The notes beneath the pieces were generated by a model. The model was not told the origin of the DNA and ran no database searches. It was given only the letters and a program-made list of their open reading frames with translations. This document shows positions 17,167 through 25,979 of a stretch of DNA of 64,000 nucleotides, piece by piece. Within the stretch, counting starts at the first letter, position 1; the number at the start of each line of letters is the position of its first letter. Source of the stretch: Paucibacter aquatile (GTDB lineage Bacteria; Pseudomonadota; Gammaproteobacteria; Burkholderiales; Burkholderiaceae_C); NCBI RefSeq assembly GCF_002885975.1, contig NZ_POSP01000003.1:2604001-2668000 (forward strand), in the 5' to 3' direction. The translations under genes were made by a program, and so were the position numbers.

Positions 17167-18540
17167 TTACATGATGCGGCGCGGATGCGCCAAAGCCTCG
17201 TGCGCGGCATGCAGGCGGCGCACCAACACCTGGATGAAGGCGCGGTCGAATCGGTGCTGGCATTCCGGGCTGAGCAGGCCTAGCGATTCAGGAGTGAACG
17301 AGATGGTGATGCAGACTTCGCTGACCCGCACATCGGTGCTGTGGCGGCGCAAGTCCGGGTTGGGCGCCAGATAGGCCATCTCGCCGACCGAGGTGCCCTG
17401 ACCCAGGGTCGCCACCTTGTTGCCATCGCGGAAGACATCGACCGCCCCCTGGGCAATGATGTGAAAGGTATTGCCTTCCTGGCCGCGCTTGTAGAGCGCA
17501 TGGTCGAGCGGAAAACGCCGCCAGCGCGCCCGGTGCACCACCTCCCAGAGCTCCACGTCGCCAAAGTCGGAGAAGAACTCCAGTTCGCGCAACATATTGA
17601 AGCGCTCCGAATCCTTGACCTCGTAAAGCCGCGCCAGAGGCACCAACTGCTTGGACACCAGCTCCGACAGTGCCTTGGCAAAAGCCTCCCAATCGGCATA
17701 GCGCTCTTGCGGATGCTTGGCCAGGGCCTTGAGGATGACCGCCTCCAGCTCCGGCGTCACCCCACCCCGCAGGCCTTGCAGCGGCGGTGGCGCCTGGTGG
17801 TAGATCTGGTGCATCAAGGCCATCTGGCTCGGCGCATCGAAGGGCGCGCGCCCGGCGACCAGGTGGTAGAGCACGGCGCCCAGGGCGTAGATGTCGGCGC
17901 GGCAATCGACATCACCCCCCTCGATCTGCTCGGGCGGCATGTAGGCGAGCGAACCGACCCGGTGTACCTGGGTCGAGTCGGAATGCAGATTCAGCGCGCT
18001 GCCGAAATCACTGACCTTGACATCGGTGACCTGGCCTTGGGCATCGAGCACGGCCAGCAGATTGGCCGGCTTCACATCGCGGTGGATCAAGCCCTGGCGG
18101 AAGACATAACTCAAGGCCATGGCGCACTTGAAGCCGAGCTCGACAATCTGGTCCAGCGGCAGCAGGCGGTCGCTGCGGCAGAAATGCTTGAGCGTGACGC
18201 CCGGCACATACTCCATCACCAGATAGGGCGCGTCTTCCTCGGGCACGGCGTCGAGGATCTGCACCACATTCGGGTGCTGCAGGCGGCCGGCCAGCGCTGC
18301 CTCGGCGGCGTAGAAGCGCAGGCTGAAATCGCTGCCCTGCCCGGCGCGGCTGACGGCGGCCCAGGCGCGCATGCGCTTGATGGCCACCTCGCTGCGGTGG
18401 AACTCGTCGACGGCCAGGAAGACATCGCTGGTGGCGCCCTCGCCGAGGCGGCGCAAGACCTTGTACTTGCCGATGTGGGCGGGCAGGTCCGAAGCGCTCT
18501 CGAGGACGGGGACTGAATCCAGGGACATGCCAAACATCAT
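17167..18540 (-). CDS. Serine/threonine protein kinase with C-terminal cyclic-nucleotide-binding domain
   Basis: This protein is about 457 aa. The kinase domain (about residues 25-290) has the glycine loop GEGATSDVF, AIKRM lysine, catalytic loop HRDVKPANLL, DFG and the MPPEQIEG segment, so it should be active. A second domain (about 310-440) has the cNMP-binding fold: FFSDFGDVELWEVV, HIIAQGAVDVFRDG, GQGTSVGEMAYLA and an Arg in the phosphate-cassette position (RRHSTDV). No transmembrane helix is seen. Start is uncertain among ATGs at 18540, 18537 and 18528; none has a good ribosome-binding site. It is divergent from argS with only 28 bp between them, so their promoters overlap. Confidence 0.88.
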   Translation of the reverse strand: MMFGMSLDSVPVLESASDLPAHIGKYKVLRRLGEGATSDVFLAVDEFHRSEVAIKRMRAWAAVSRAGQGSDFSLRFYAAEAALAGRLQHPNVVQILDAVPEEDAPYLVMEYVPGVTLKHFCRSDRLLPLDQIVELGFKCAMALSYVFRQGLIHRDVKPANLLAVLDAQGQVTDVKVSDFGSALNLHSDSTQVHRVGSLAYMPPEQIEGGDVDCRADIYALGAVLYHLVAGRAPFDAPSQMALMHQIYHQAPPPLQGLRGGVTPELEAVILKALAKHPQERYADWEAFAKALSELVSKQLVPLARLYEVKDSERFNMLRELEFFSDFGDVELWEVVHRARWRRFPLDHALYKRGQEGNTFHIIAQGAVDVFRDGNKVATLGQGTSVGEMAYLAPNPDLRRHSTDVRVSEVCITISFTPESLGLLSPECQHRFDRAFIQVLVRRLHAAHEALAHPRRIM

Positions 18541-18568
18541 ACTGACGCCCGCCCCGTAGAATTCACCC

Positions 18569-20287
18569 ATGATCCAAGCCAAGCAAGAATTGCTCGCCGC
18601 CCTGGCCGAAGCCATTCAAGAACTCAGCCCCGGCACCGACCTGGTTGCCGCCTTCGAATCTCCCAAGCAAGCCGCCCATGGCGACTTCGCTTGCACGGCC
18701 GCCATGCAGCTGGCGCGACCGCTGAAGAAGAACCCGCGCGAGCTGGCGCAGGCCCTGATTGAGGCCTTGCAGCGCCGCCCGGCCTTCCAGCGCTGGGTCT
18801 CGGCCCTGGAGATCGCCGGCCCCGGCTTCATCAACATCCGCCTGACCGCCGCCGCCAAGCAGGCCGTGGTGGCCGAGGTGCTGGGCGCCGCCGATCGCTT
18901 CGGTCAACAGCCCGCCAATGCGCAGCATGTGATGGTCGAATTCGTCTCGGCCAACCCCACCGGCCCCCTGCATGTGGGCCATGCCCGCCAGGCTGCACTC
19001 GGTGACGCCATTTGCAGTTTGTTTCAAACCCAGGGCAGCCAGGTCACGCGCGAGTTCTATTACAACGACGCTGGCGTGCAGATCGCCACGCTGGCCAACT
19101 CGACCCAGTGCCGCCTGAAGGGCCTCAAGCCCGGTGACGCCGGCTGGCCCGAGAGCGCTTACAACGGTGACTACATCCAGGACATCGCCGACGACTTCCG
19201 CGCTGGCAAGACCGTGGTCGCCGACGACCGCCAGTTCACCGCCTCGGGCGATATCGAAGACCTGGACGGCATCCGCCAGTTCGCCGTCGCCTACCTGCGC
19301 CACGAGCAAGACCTGGACCTGCAGGCCTTCGGCCTCAAGTTCGACAACTACTTCCTGGAATCCAGCCTCTACAGCTCAGGCCGGGTCGAAGACACGGTGG
19401 CCAAGCTGGTGGCCAACGGCAAGACCTTTGAAGAAGGCGGCGCACTCTGGCTGCGCAGCACCGACTACGGTGACGACAAGGACCGCGTGATGCGCAAGTC
19501 CGAAGGCGGCTACACCTACTTCGTGCCCGATGTGGCCTACCACATCGACAAGTTCCAGCGCGGCTACACCAAGTGCATCAACGTCCAGGGCACCGACCAC
19601 CACGGCACCATCGCCCGGGTGCGCGGCGGCCTGCATGCGGCCGATGTGGGCATTCCGCAGGGCTTCCCGGACTACGTGCTGCACAAGATGGTCACGGTGA
19701 TGAAGGGCGGCGAAGAGGTCAAGATCTCCAAGCGCGCCGGCTCCTACGTCACCCTGCGCGACCTGATCGACTGGACCAGCCGCGACGCCGTGCGCTTCTT
19801 CCTCATCAGCCGCAAGGCCGACACCGAGTTCATCTTCGACGTCGACCTGGCGCTGAAGCAAAACGACGAGAACCCGGTGTTCTACGTCCAGTATGCGCAC
19901 GCCCGCATCTGTTCGGTGATTCGCAACTGGGTGGCCCGCGGTGGCGACGAAAGCACCCTGGCCCAGGCCGACCTCAGCCTGCTGACGGCGCCCACCGAGG
20001 CGGCCCTGATGCTCAAGCTGGCCGAGTACCCGGCCATGCTGTCAGGCGCGGCCGCCGGTCTGGCCCCACACGATGTGGCTTTCTATCTGCGCGACTTGGC
20101 CGGTAGCTATCACAGCTACTATGCGGCTGAGCGCGTGCTGGACCAGGCGCCCGAGCTGAGCGCAGCCCGGGTGGCCCTGCTGGCCGCCACGCGCCAGGTC
20201 CTGCGCAATGCCCTGGCGGTTCTGGGGGTCAGCGCACCCGAGGTGATGTCCCGCGAAGCGAACCCTGAAGCGACGGAGAAGGCATGA
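18569..20287 (+). CDS. argS: Arginyl-tRNA synthetase
   Basis: This 572-aa class I synthetase charges tRNA-Arg. Present are the N-terminal additional domain, the HIGH-type signature SANPTGPLHVGHARQ (HVGH at 135-138), the KMSK-equivalent EEVKISKRAGSYVTL and the C-terminal DALR helical domain with its YAHARICS motif. Length is normal. The ATG at 18569 is the first in frame and starts MIQAKQELL as in related proteins. The last codons overlap the next gene as ATGA, so it is co-translated with the SPOR-domain gene. Confidence 0.97.
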   Translation: MIQAKQELLAALAEAIQELSPGTDLVAAFESPKQAAHGDFACTAAMQLARPLKKNPRELAQALIEALQRRPAFQRWVSALEIAGPGFINIRLTAAAKQAVVAEVLGAADRFGQQPANAQHVMVEFVSANPTGPLHVGHARQAALGDAICSLFQTQGSQVTREFYYNDAGVQIATLANSTQCRLKGLKPGDAGWPESAYNGDYIQDIADDFRAGKTVVADDRQFTASGDIEDLDGIRQFAVAYLRHEQDLDLQAFGLKFDNYFLESSLYSSGRVEDTVAKLVANGKTFEEGGALWLRSTDYGDDKDRVMRKSEGGYTYFVPDVAYHIDKFQRGYTKCINVQGTDHHGTIARVRGGLHAADVGIPQGFPDYVLHKMVTVMKGGEEVKISKRAGSYVTLRDLIDWTSRDAVRFFLISRKADTEFIFDVDLALKQNDENPVFYVQYAHARICSVIRNWVARGGDESTLAQADLSLLTAPTEAALMLKLAEYPAMLSGAAAGLAPHDVAFYLRDLAGSYHSYYAAERVLDQAPELSAARVALLAATRQVLRNALAVLGVSAPEVMSREANPEATEKA

Positions 20288-21030
20288 GCACGGCTCAATC
20301 TGGCAGCAGCAACAACAGCAAGAACGGCAACAAGAGCAAACAACAACGGGGCGGTTTTGTCCTCGGCCTGATCGTCGGCTTGCTGCTGGGTCTGGCCGTG
20401 GCGCTCGGCGTGGCGCTCTACATCGCCAAGGTGCCCATCCCCTTCATCGACAAGGTGCCCCAGCGCACGGCCGAGCAGGATGCGGCCGAAGCCCAGCGCA
20501 ACAAGAACTGGGACCCCAACGCCCCCCTGGCCGGCAAGGCCAGCGCCAAGGCGGCCAGCGGCGTGGTCAGTGGCGCCCCGGCGCCCGCGCCGGCGGTGGT
20601 GGCTCCGGCCGCCCCTGCCGCCGTGACAACGCCTGCGCCCGCTCCAGCTGCCTCCACAGCGGCAGCACCGGCCACCAAGCCTACTGACAAGGCCGCCGAC
20701 AAGGCTGCCGAGAAGGCCACCGACAAATCCCCGGCCGACAAAAAGGCCGAGGCCAAGGCAGCTGCCGCCAGCGCCGCCGCAGCCGCGGCCGATCCCAACC
20801 TCTACTTCGTGCAGGCCGGCGCCTATGTGAAGAACGAGGACGCCGAGCAGCAACGCGCCCGCCTGGCCTTGCTGGGCTTCAGCGCCAAGGTCATGGAAAA
20901 GGAACAATCGGGTCGCACCGTGTTCCGCGTGCGTATCGGCCCCATCGACAGCCGCGATGAAGCCGAGGGCATGCAGCGCAAGATCGAAGCCGCCGGCATC
21001 GAAGCCAATCTGGTCGGCGTCAAGCGCTGA
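20284..21030 (+). CDS. SPOR-domain inner-membrane protein (FtsN-like)
   Basis: This 248-aa protein has a short cytoplasmic N-terminus rich in Ser/Asn/Lys, one transmembrane helix (about residues 23-43), a long Ala/Pro/Lys-rich low-complexity periplasmic linker (about 75-165) and a C-terminal SPOR domain (LYFVQAGAYVKNEDAEQQRA ... FRVRIGPIDSRDEAE). SPOR domains bind septal peptidoglycan lacking stem peptides, so a role in division or wall remodelling is likely. FtsN itself is often annotated at this place next to argS, but the protein is too divergent for me to assign the symbol firmly. It overlaps argS by 4 bp. Confidence 0.85.
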   Translation: MSTAQSGSSNNSKNGNKSKQQRGGFVLGLIVGLLLGLAVALGVALYIAKVPIPFIDKVPQRTAEQDAAEAQRNKNWDPNAPLAGKASAKAASGVVSGAPAPAPAVVAPAAPAAVTTPAPAPAASTAAAPATKPTDKAADKAAEKATDKSPADKKAEAKAAAASAAAAAADPNLYFVQAGAYVKNEDAEQQRARLALLGFSAKVMEKEQSGRTVFRVRIGPIDSRDEAEGMQRKIEAAGIEANLVGVKR

Positions 21031-21097
21031 TCGTCTGTCCATCACCCAGGGCCTGCAGAGGCCTCTTGTGTCCACCGAGATGAACGAGAAGATGAAG

Positions 21098-21775
21098 ATG
21101 ATGAAACGTCGCGAGTTTTCTGCCCTGTTGTCGACGCCTCTGGCTCTGGGCGGCCTGAGCCTGGCCCCGCAGCTGGCCCTGGCGCAAACCGACCCCTTTG
21201 CCGGCAAGTACCAGACCCTGGCCCAGGCCCTGCCCGTGGCCGTGCCGGGCAAGATCGAAGTGGTCGAGTTCTTCTGGTACGGCTGCCCGCATTGCTATGC
21301 CTTCGAGCCGGTGCTCGCGCCCTGGATCAAGCAGCTGCCGGCCGATGTGGCCTTCCGCCGCGTGCATGTGGGCTTCAACGCCATGATCAAGCAGCACCAG
21401 AAGCTGTTCTACGCCCTGGAAGCCCTGGGCAAAGCGGCCGAGCTGCAGGACAAGATCTTCAACGCCTTCCATGAGCTGCGCCTCGATCTCAACGATGAGA
21501 AGAGCATCACCGATCTGGTGGTGAAGCTGGGTGTGGACGGCGCCAAGTTCAAGGACGCCTACAACGCCTTCGGCGTGGTCACCAAGGCCGGCCAGGGCAC
21601 CAAGCTGTCCGAGGCCTACCGCATCGACGGCGTGCCCGCCCTGGGCATTGGCGGCCGCTACCTGACCTCGCCCTCGATCGCCGGCCTGCGTGGCGACAAC
21701 GAACAGGCCAACGGCCGCCGCGCCCTGGCCGTGGCCGACCACCTGATCCAGCTGGCCCGCGCCAGCAAGGGCTGA
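21098..21775 (+). CDS. dsbA: Thiol:disulfide interchange protein, DsbA family
   Basis: This periplasmic oxidoreductase of about 225 aa has a signal peptide with a KRREFSALL start (twin-Arg-like) and a cleavage site near LALAQ. The thioredoxin fold has active site CPHC (about residues 63-66), the DsbA helical insert and the cis-Pro loop VPALGIGGRYL. It introduces disulfides into exported proteins. Several ATGs are possible (21080, 21092, 21098, 21101); I use 21098 because GAGAAG precedes it and the signal peptide begins there. It is followed after 65 bp by a diverged second copy. Confidence 0.9.
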   Translation: MMKRREFSALLSTPLALGGLSLAPQLALAQTDPFAGKYQTLAQALPVAVPGKIEVVEFFWYGCPHCYAFEPVLAPWIKQLPADVAFRRVHVGFNAMIKQHQKLFYALEALGKAAELQDKIFNAFHELRLDLNDEKSITDLVVKLGVDGAKFKDAYNAFGVVTKAGQGTKLSEAYRIDGVPALGIGGRYLTSPSIAGLRGDNEQANGRRALAVADHLIQLARASKG

Positions 21776-21840
21776 TCGTTCTTCCTGCTCTGCTGTCCTC
21801 AACTCATTGAACCCTGAACCGCGCCAGCGCCCGCCCCGAT

Positions 21841-22515
21841 ATGAAGACCTTGATCTCTCGCCGTGAGTTCTCTTCGACCCTCGGGCTGGCCATGGCCGCC
21901 CTGCCGACCCTGAGCCGGGCTCAGGGGGCGGCGCCGGTGGAAGGCAAACACTATCTGCGCCTGGCTCAGCCGCTGCCGAGCACACCGGGCAAGATTGAGG
22001 TGATCGAGTTCTTCCTCTACACCTGCCAGCACTGCTTCGCCTTCGACCCTCATGTCAGCGCCTGGGCCAAGCAGTTGCCGGCCGATGTGAGCTTCCGCCG
22101 GGTCCATGTGGGTGTGGGCGCCATGCACAAGCTGCACCAGCGCCTGATGTTCGCGCTGGAAAGTCTCGGCCGCCTGGGCGATTTCCACGAATCCGTGTTC
22201 AAGGCCATCCATGTCCAGCGTCTGGACCTCAGCGATGAGAAGGCCATCACCCAATTCGCCGTCAGCCTCGGCCTGGAAGAGGCCAAGTTCAAGGCGGCCT
22301 TCAACTCCTTCACCGCCAACAGCCGGATGGCGCAATCGGCCCAGCTGGCCGCTGCCTACCGTGCGGAGACGGTGCCAGCCCTGGGCATCGGCGGCCGTTT
22401 CCTGACCAGCCCCAGCCTGGCCGCTGGCCCGGGGCAGAGCGCCGCGGTGGGCCACCAGGCCGCCCTCGCCCTGAGCAACCATCTGATCCAACAGCTGCGC
22501 GGCGGCAAGGCCTGA
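21841..22515 (+). CDS. DsbA-family oxidoreductase with CQHC active site
   Basis: This 224-aa paralogue of the preceding protein shares the same layout: signal peptide with SRREFSS, thioredoxin fold, helical insert and VPALGIGGRFL cis-Pro loop. The active site reads CQHC (about residues 62-65) instead of the usual DsbA CPHC. The two residues between the Cys set redox potential in this family, so this copy may be a weaker oxidant or have a special substrate. It is probably co-transcribed with dsbA. I do not assign a gene symbol. Confidence 0.85.
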   Translation: MKTLISRREFSSTLGLAMAALPTLSRAQGAAPVEGKHYLRLAQPLPSTPGKIEVIEFFLYTCQHCFAFDPHVSAWAKQLPADVSFRRVHVGVGAMHKLHQRLMFALESLGRLGDFHESVFKAIHVQRLDLSDEKAITQFAVSLGLEEAKFKAAFNSFTANSRMAQSAQLAAAYRAETVPALGIGGRFLTSPSLAAGPGQSAAVGHQAALALSNHLIQQLRGGKA

Positions 22516-22703
22516 TGAATGGATGGCACCGGACGCACCGCGGCGTGATGCTCACGCTTCACGCACGGCGGGCGCTCCGGGCTGACCCAGGCCCGTACTA
22601 GAATGGCCTGCAAGTTTTGTGCCGCCTTCACGGGCGGCGAACGCGTGCTCGCTTGATTCGATTGCCCGGCCTGCCCCCTCCTCCATCCCTCCTGCTGCTG
22701 CCC

Positions 22704-23342
22704 ATGAAGCTGTCACCGCGCTTTTCCGTCTTGCCCGGCTTGCTGGCAGCCTTGCTGCTGGGCGGGGCCTCGACTTCGGGCTGGGCGGAAAAAGGCGACC
22801 GCGCCAAGCCGCTGAACATCAGCTCCAAGAACGGCGGCAGCGTCGAGATCGCCAAGCAGCGCACCGAGTTCAACGGTGATGTGGTGCTGAGCAAGGGCAG
22901 CCTGGTGCTGCGCGCCGAGAAGCTCGATGTGCGCGAAACCGGCGACGGCTACTACCAGGTCTATGCCAATGGCCAGACCGGCAAGCAGGTCAGCTTCCGC
23001 CAGGCGCGCGATGTGCCGGGCGAGGCCATCGAAGGCCTGGCCGACCAGCTTGAATACGACACCCGCAGCGACACCGTGCGCTTCATCGGCAATGCCGTGG
23101 TGCGCCGCCTGCAGGGCACGACGGTGGCCGACGAGGTGACCGGCGCAGTCATCCTGTTCGACAACCGCAGCGAGGTCTTCACCCTCGAGGGCGGCCAGAC
23201 CTCGCCCCACCCGAGCGGCCGGGTCCGTGTGGTGATGATGCCGCGCGGCGGCGCGCCCGAGGCCGCCTCGGCACCCGCGGCCGCGGCCTCCGGCGTGCAA
23301 CTCAAGCCCAGCACCAGCCTGAGCCCCCGCAAAGCGCCATGA
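22704..23342 (+). CDS. lptA: Lipopolysaccharide transport periplasmic protein LptA
   Basis: This 212-aa protein has a signal peptide (cleavage after SGWA) and an OstA-like beta-jellyroll (about residues 30-165) with NGDVVLSKGSLVLRAEKLDV and VANGQTG-like stretches. It forms the periplasmic bridge that carries LPS to LptD. The ATG at 22704 gives the normal signal peptide; open reading frame upstream of it has no such signal. The Ala/Pro-rich tail after residue 180 is an extension. Its stop overlaps lptB as ATGA. No lptC gene lies upstream, unlike the common lptC-lptA-lptB order. Confidence 0.9.
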   Translation: MKLSPRFSVLPGLLAALLLGGASTSGWAEKGDRAKPLNISSKNGGSVEIAKQRTEFNGDVVLSKGSLVLRAEKLDVRETGDGYYQVYANGQTGKQVSFRQARDVPGEAIEGLADQLEYDTRSDTVRFIGNAVVRRLQGTTVADEVTGAVILFDNRSEVFTLEGGQTSPHPSGRVRVVMMPRGGAPEAASAPAAAASGVQLKPSTSLSPRKAP

Positions 23343-24148
23343 GCAGCAGCAACAGCAGCGTCGCCAGCCCCCATCACGCGCCCGTGGCCGCCCTCGAATC
23401 CGGCCCGCGCAGCCGCCTGGAAGCCGAGGGCCTGGCCAAGAGCTACGGCGTGCGCCGCGTGGTCAAGAACGTGCATCTGGGCGTCAACAGCGGCGAGGTG
23501 GTTGGCCTGCTGGGCCCCAACGGCGCCGGCAAGACCACCAGCTTCTACATGATCGTGGGCCTGGTGCGCGCCGACGCCGGCGAGATCCACATCGACGGCC
23601 AATCGGTCGAGCACCTGCCCATCCACCAGCGCGCCCGCCTGGGACTGAGCTATCTGCCGCAGGAGGCCTCGATCTTCCGCAAGCTCACGGTGGAACAGAA
23701 CATCCGCGCCGTGCTGGAGCTGCAGCGCGACGAGCAGGGCCGCGCGCTGAAAGAGCCGCGCATCAAGGAGCTGCTGGAAGCGCTGCTGCACGACCTCAGC
23801 ATCGAGAAGCTGCGCGACAGCCCGGCGCCGGCGCTCTCGGGCGGCGAACGCCGCCGCGTCGAGATCGCCCGCGCCCTGGCCACGCAACCGCGCTTCATCC
23901 TGCTGGACGAACCCTTCGCCGGCGTGGACCCGATCGCGGTGCTGGAGATCCAGCGCATCATCGGTTTCCTGAAAGCGCGCCAGATCGGCGTGCTGATCAC
24001 CGACCACAATGTGCGCGAGACCCTGGGCATCTGCGACCGGGCCTACATCATCAGCGAGGGCTCGGTGCTGGCCGAGGGCACGCCGGACGAGATCGTGGCC
24101 AACGCCGATGTGCGCAAGGTCTATCTCGGCGAACATTTCCGCATGTAG
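23339..24148 (+). CDS. lptB: LPS export ABC transporter ATP-binding protein LptB
   Basis: This 269-aa ATPase powers LPS extraction with LptF/LptG. Motifs are Walker A GPNGAGKTT, Q-loop YLPQEASIF, signature LSGGERRRVEIARAL, Walker B ILLDEPFAGVDP and switch His in ITDHNVRETL. An N-terminal extension of about 25 residues is longer than in E. coli LptB. It overlaps lptA by 4 bp and precedes rpoN by 98 bp, the usual conserved order. Confidence 0.96.
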   Translation: MSSSNSSVASPHHAPVAALESGPRSRLEAEGLAKSYGVRRVVKNVHLGVNSGEVVGLLGPNGAGKTTSFYMIVGLVRADAGEIHIDGQSVEHLPIHQRARLGLSYLPQEASIFRKLTVEQNIRAVLELQRDEQGRALKEPRIKELLEALLHDLSIEKLRDSPAPALSGGERRRVEIARALATQPRFILLDEPFAGVDPIAVLEIQRIIGFLKARQIGVLITDHNVRETLGICDRAYIISEGSVLAEGTPDEIVANADVRKVYLGEHFRM

Positions 24149-24246
24149 AGCCGGCCATGGATGCCTACACGCCCGCTGCCACGGCAGCCCCGCGCGGGGC
24201 TGATGCAGGGATTCCTGCATCTCACGACTGCCCCTGAGCCCGCGCC

Positions 24247-25776
24247 ATGAAGCAGTCACTCCAGGTTCGACTGAGCCAGCATCTGGCCTTGACGCCGCAG
24301 CTGCAGCAATCGATCCGCCTGCTGCAACTGTCCACGCTGGAGCTGAATCAGGAAGTCGAGCAGATGCTGGCGCAGAACCCGCTGCTCGAAACCGAAGAAG
24401 ACTTCTCCGTCGCCACGCCCGAGCTGCCCGAGCTGCGCCCGGCCAGCGCCGCCGAGGACAGCGGCGCCGACCGTGAGCTGGGCGGCGGCGCCGAGGCCGA
24501 GGCCACACCCGAGCTGCAGGCCGAAGACTTCGGCAGCACCGAACGCGAGGACTGGGAGAACGGCACCGAGGGCGACGATTTCGACGGCATCCGCGAACTG
24601 CCCAGCAACAGCGGCAGCGGCTCGGGCAGCAACGATGAAGACGGCGAACGCAGCGACCAGGAATCGGCCGAGATCAGCCTGCAAGAGCATCTGGTCCAGC
24701 AGATGGCCGGCATGCACCTCAGCGATACCGACCAGCTTGCGCTACGCCTGCTGATCGACTCTCTCAACGAGGACGGCTATCTCGAGGACAGCCTGGAAGC
24801 CATCGCCGAGGCCCTGGTGCCGGACGGTGACGAGGACAGCGCCGCCGAGCGCGAGGAGCTGCTCGACCACCTGCGCATCGCCCTCAAATGGCTGCACCAC
24901 ATGGACCCGCCCGGCGTCGGTGCCCGCGAGCTGACGGAATGCCTGGAGCTGCAGCTGCGCCAGCTGCCGCGCAGCGCGCCGCAGGTGATCGCCATCATGA
25001 TCTGCAAAAAGCACTTGGACCTGCTGGCCAAGCGCGACAGCCGCCGCCTGATGCTGCTGACCGGCGCCGACGATGCCTTGCTGCGTGAAGCGCAAGCCCT
25101 GATCGTGGCCCTGGAGCCCAAGCCCGGCCGGCGCTTTGCCCGCGGCCAGGCGCCGGCGGTGATCCCGGACGTGATCGTGCGCAAGGTCGGCCGCGAGCTG
25201 CGCGTCATCATCAACCCCGAGGTCGCGCCCAAGCTGCGCATCAACGAGCTCTACGCCAACGCCCTGCGCCAGACGCGCGGCGGCATCAGCAACAGCGCCC
25301 TGGGCGGCCAGCTGCAGGAGGCACGCTGGTTCATCAAGAACATCCAACAGCGCTTCGACACCATCCTGCGCGTCTCCACCGCCATCGTCGAGCGGCAAAA
25401 AGGTTTCTTCAGCCACGGCGCCGTGGCCATGAAGCCCCTGGTGCTGCGCGAGATCGCCGATGAGCTGGGCCTGCACGAATCGACCATCTCGCGCGTGACC
25501 ACGGCCAAGTACATGGCCACGCCCTTCGGCACCTTCGAGCTCAAGTATTTCTTCGGCTCGGGCCTGTCCACCGAGGCCGGCGGCGAGGCCTCCAGCACCG
25601 CCGTACGCGAGCTGATCAAGCAGTTCATCGCCGCCGAGAACCCGGCCAAACCCCTTTCCGACAGCGCCCTGGCCAGCATGCTGGAAGAGCAAGGCATCCA
25701 GGTCGCGCGCCGCACCGTCGCCAAATACCGCGAAGGCATGCACATCGGGACGACGACGATGCGGCGGGTGGTTTGA
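24247..25776 (+). CDS. rpoN: RNA polymerase sigma-54 factor
   Basis: This 509-aa protein has region I (MKQSLQVRLSQHLALTPQLQ, Gln-rich, contacts the activator), an acidic linker (about residues 55-150, rich in Glu/Asp/Ser/Gly), the core-binding domain, and the DNA-binding region with the helix-turn-helix LGLHESTISRVTTAKYM. The RpoN box ARRTVAKYREG lies near the end. It directs transcription of genes needing AAA+ activators. No hpf or ptsN gene follows; instead a repeat array and an unrelated esterase gene lie downstream. Confidence 0.97.
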   Translation: MKQSLQVRLSQHLALTPQLQQSIRLLQLSTLELNQEVEQMLAQNPLLETEEDFSVATPELPELRPASAAEDSGADRELGGGAEAEATPELQAEDFGSTEREDWENGTEGDDFDGIRELPSNSGSGSGSNDEDGERSDQESAEISLQEHLVQQMAGMHLSDTDQLALRLLIDSLNEDGYLEDSLEAIAEALVPDGDEDSAAEREELLDHLRIALKWLHHMDPPGVGARELTECLELQLRQLPRSAPQVIAIMICKKHLDLLAKRDSRRLMLLTGADDALLREAQALIVALEPKPGRRFARGQAPAVIPDVIVRKVGRELRVIINPEVAPKLRINELYANALRQTRGGISNSALGGQLQEARWFIKNIQQRFDTILRVSTAIVERQKGFFSHGAVAMKPLVLREIADELGLHESTISRVTTAKYMATPFGTFELKYFFGSGLSTEAGGEASSTAVRELIKQFIAAENPAKPLSDSALASMLEEQGIQVARRTVAKYREGMHIGTTTMRRVV

Positions 25777-25790
25777 AGGTTGAAGCTTGA

Positions 25791-25887
25791 GTGAACGGGT
25801 GAATCAGTAAACTGGTGAACCACACCCCACGATTCACCATTCACCTGTTCACCTGTTCACCTGTTCACCCGTTCACCCGTTCACCCC
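25791..25887. repeat. Palindromic array of 8-bp GTGAACNG / TTCACCYG units
   Basis: Four 8-bp units of GTGAAC type (25791-25822) are followed after 10 bp by seven units of the complementary type. Six of these are in perfect 8-bp register from 25840 to 25887: three TTCACCTG, two TTCACCCG and TTCACCCC. Layout and unit are those of the array at 4580-4703. It lies in the 203-bp gap after rpoN. Confidence 0.8.
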
Positions 25888-25979
25888 CAAACGTGAACAC
25901 GCACACCGATTTCAGGTGAATCCCATTTCGAGACATGCCATCATGCCGCTGACTTGGATCGTTACTTGAAAGGTCTGCC

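Noticed and set aside
20284..21030. Firm assignment as ftsN
   Set aside because: Topology and SPOR domain fit, but several SPOR proteins share them; only the general class is supported.
25791..25887. Possible CRISPR array
   Set aside because: The units are 8 bp with no spacers, there are no cas genes, and the array is inverted on itself.
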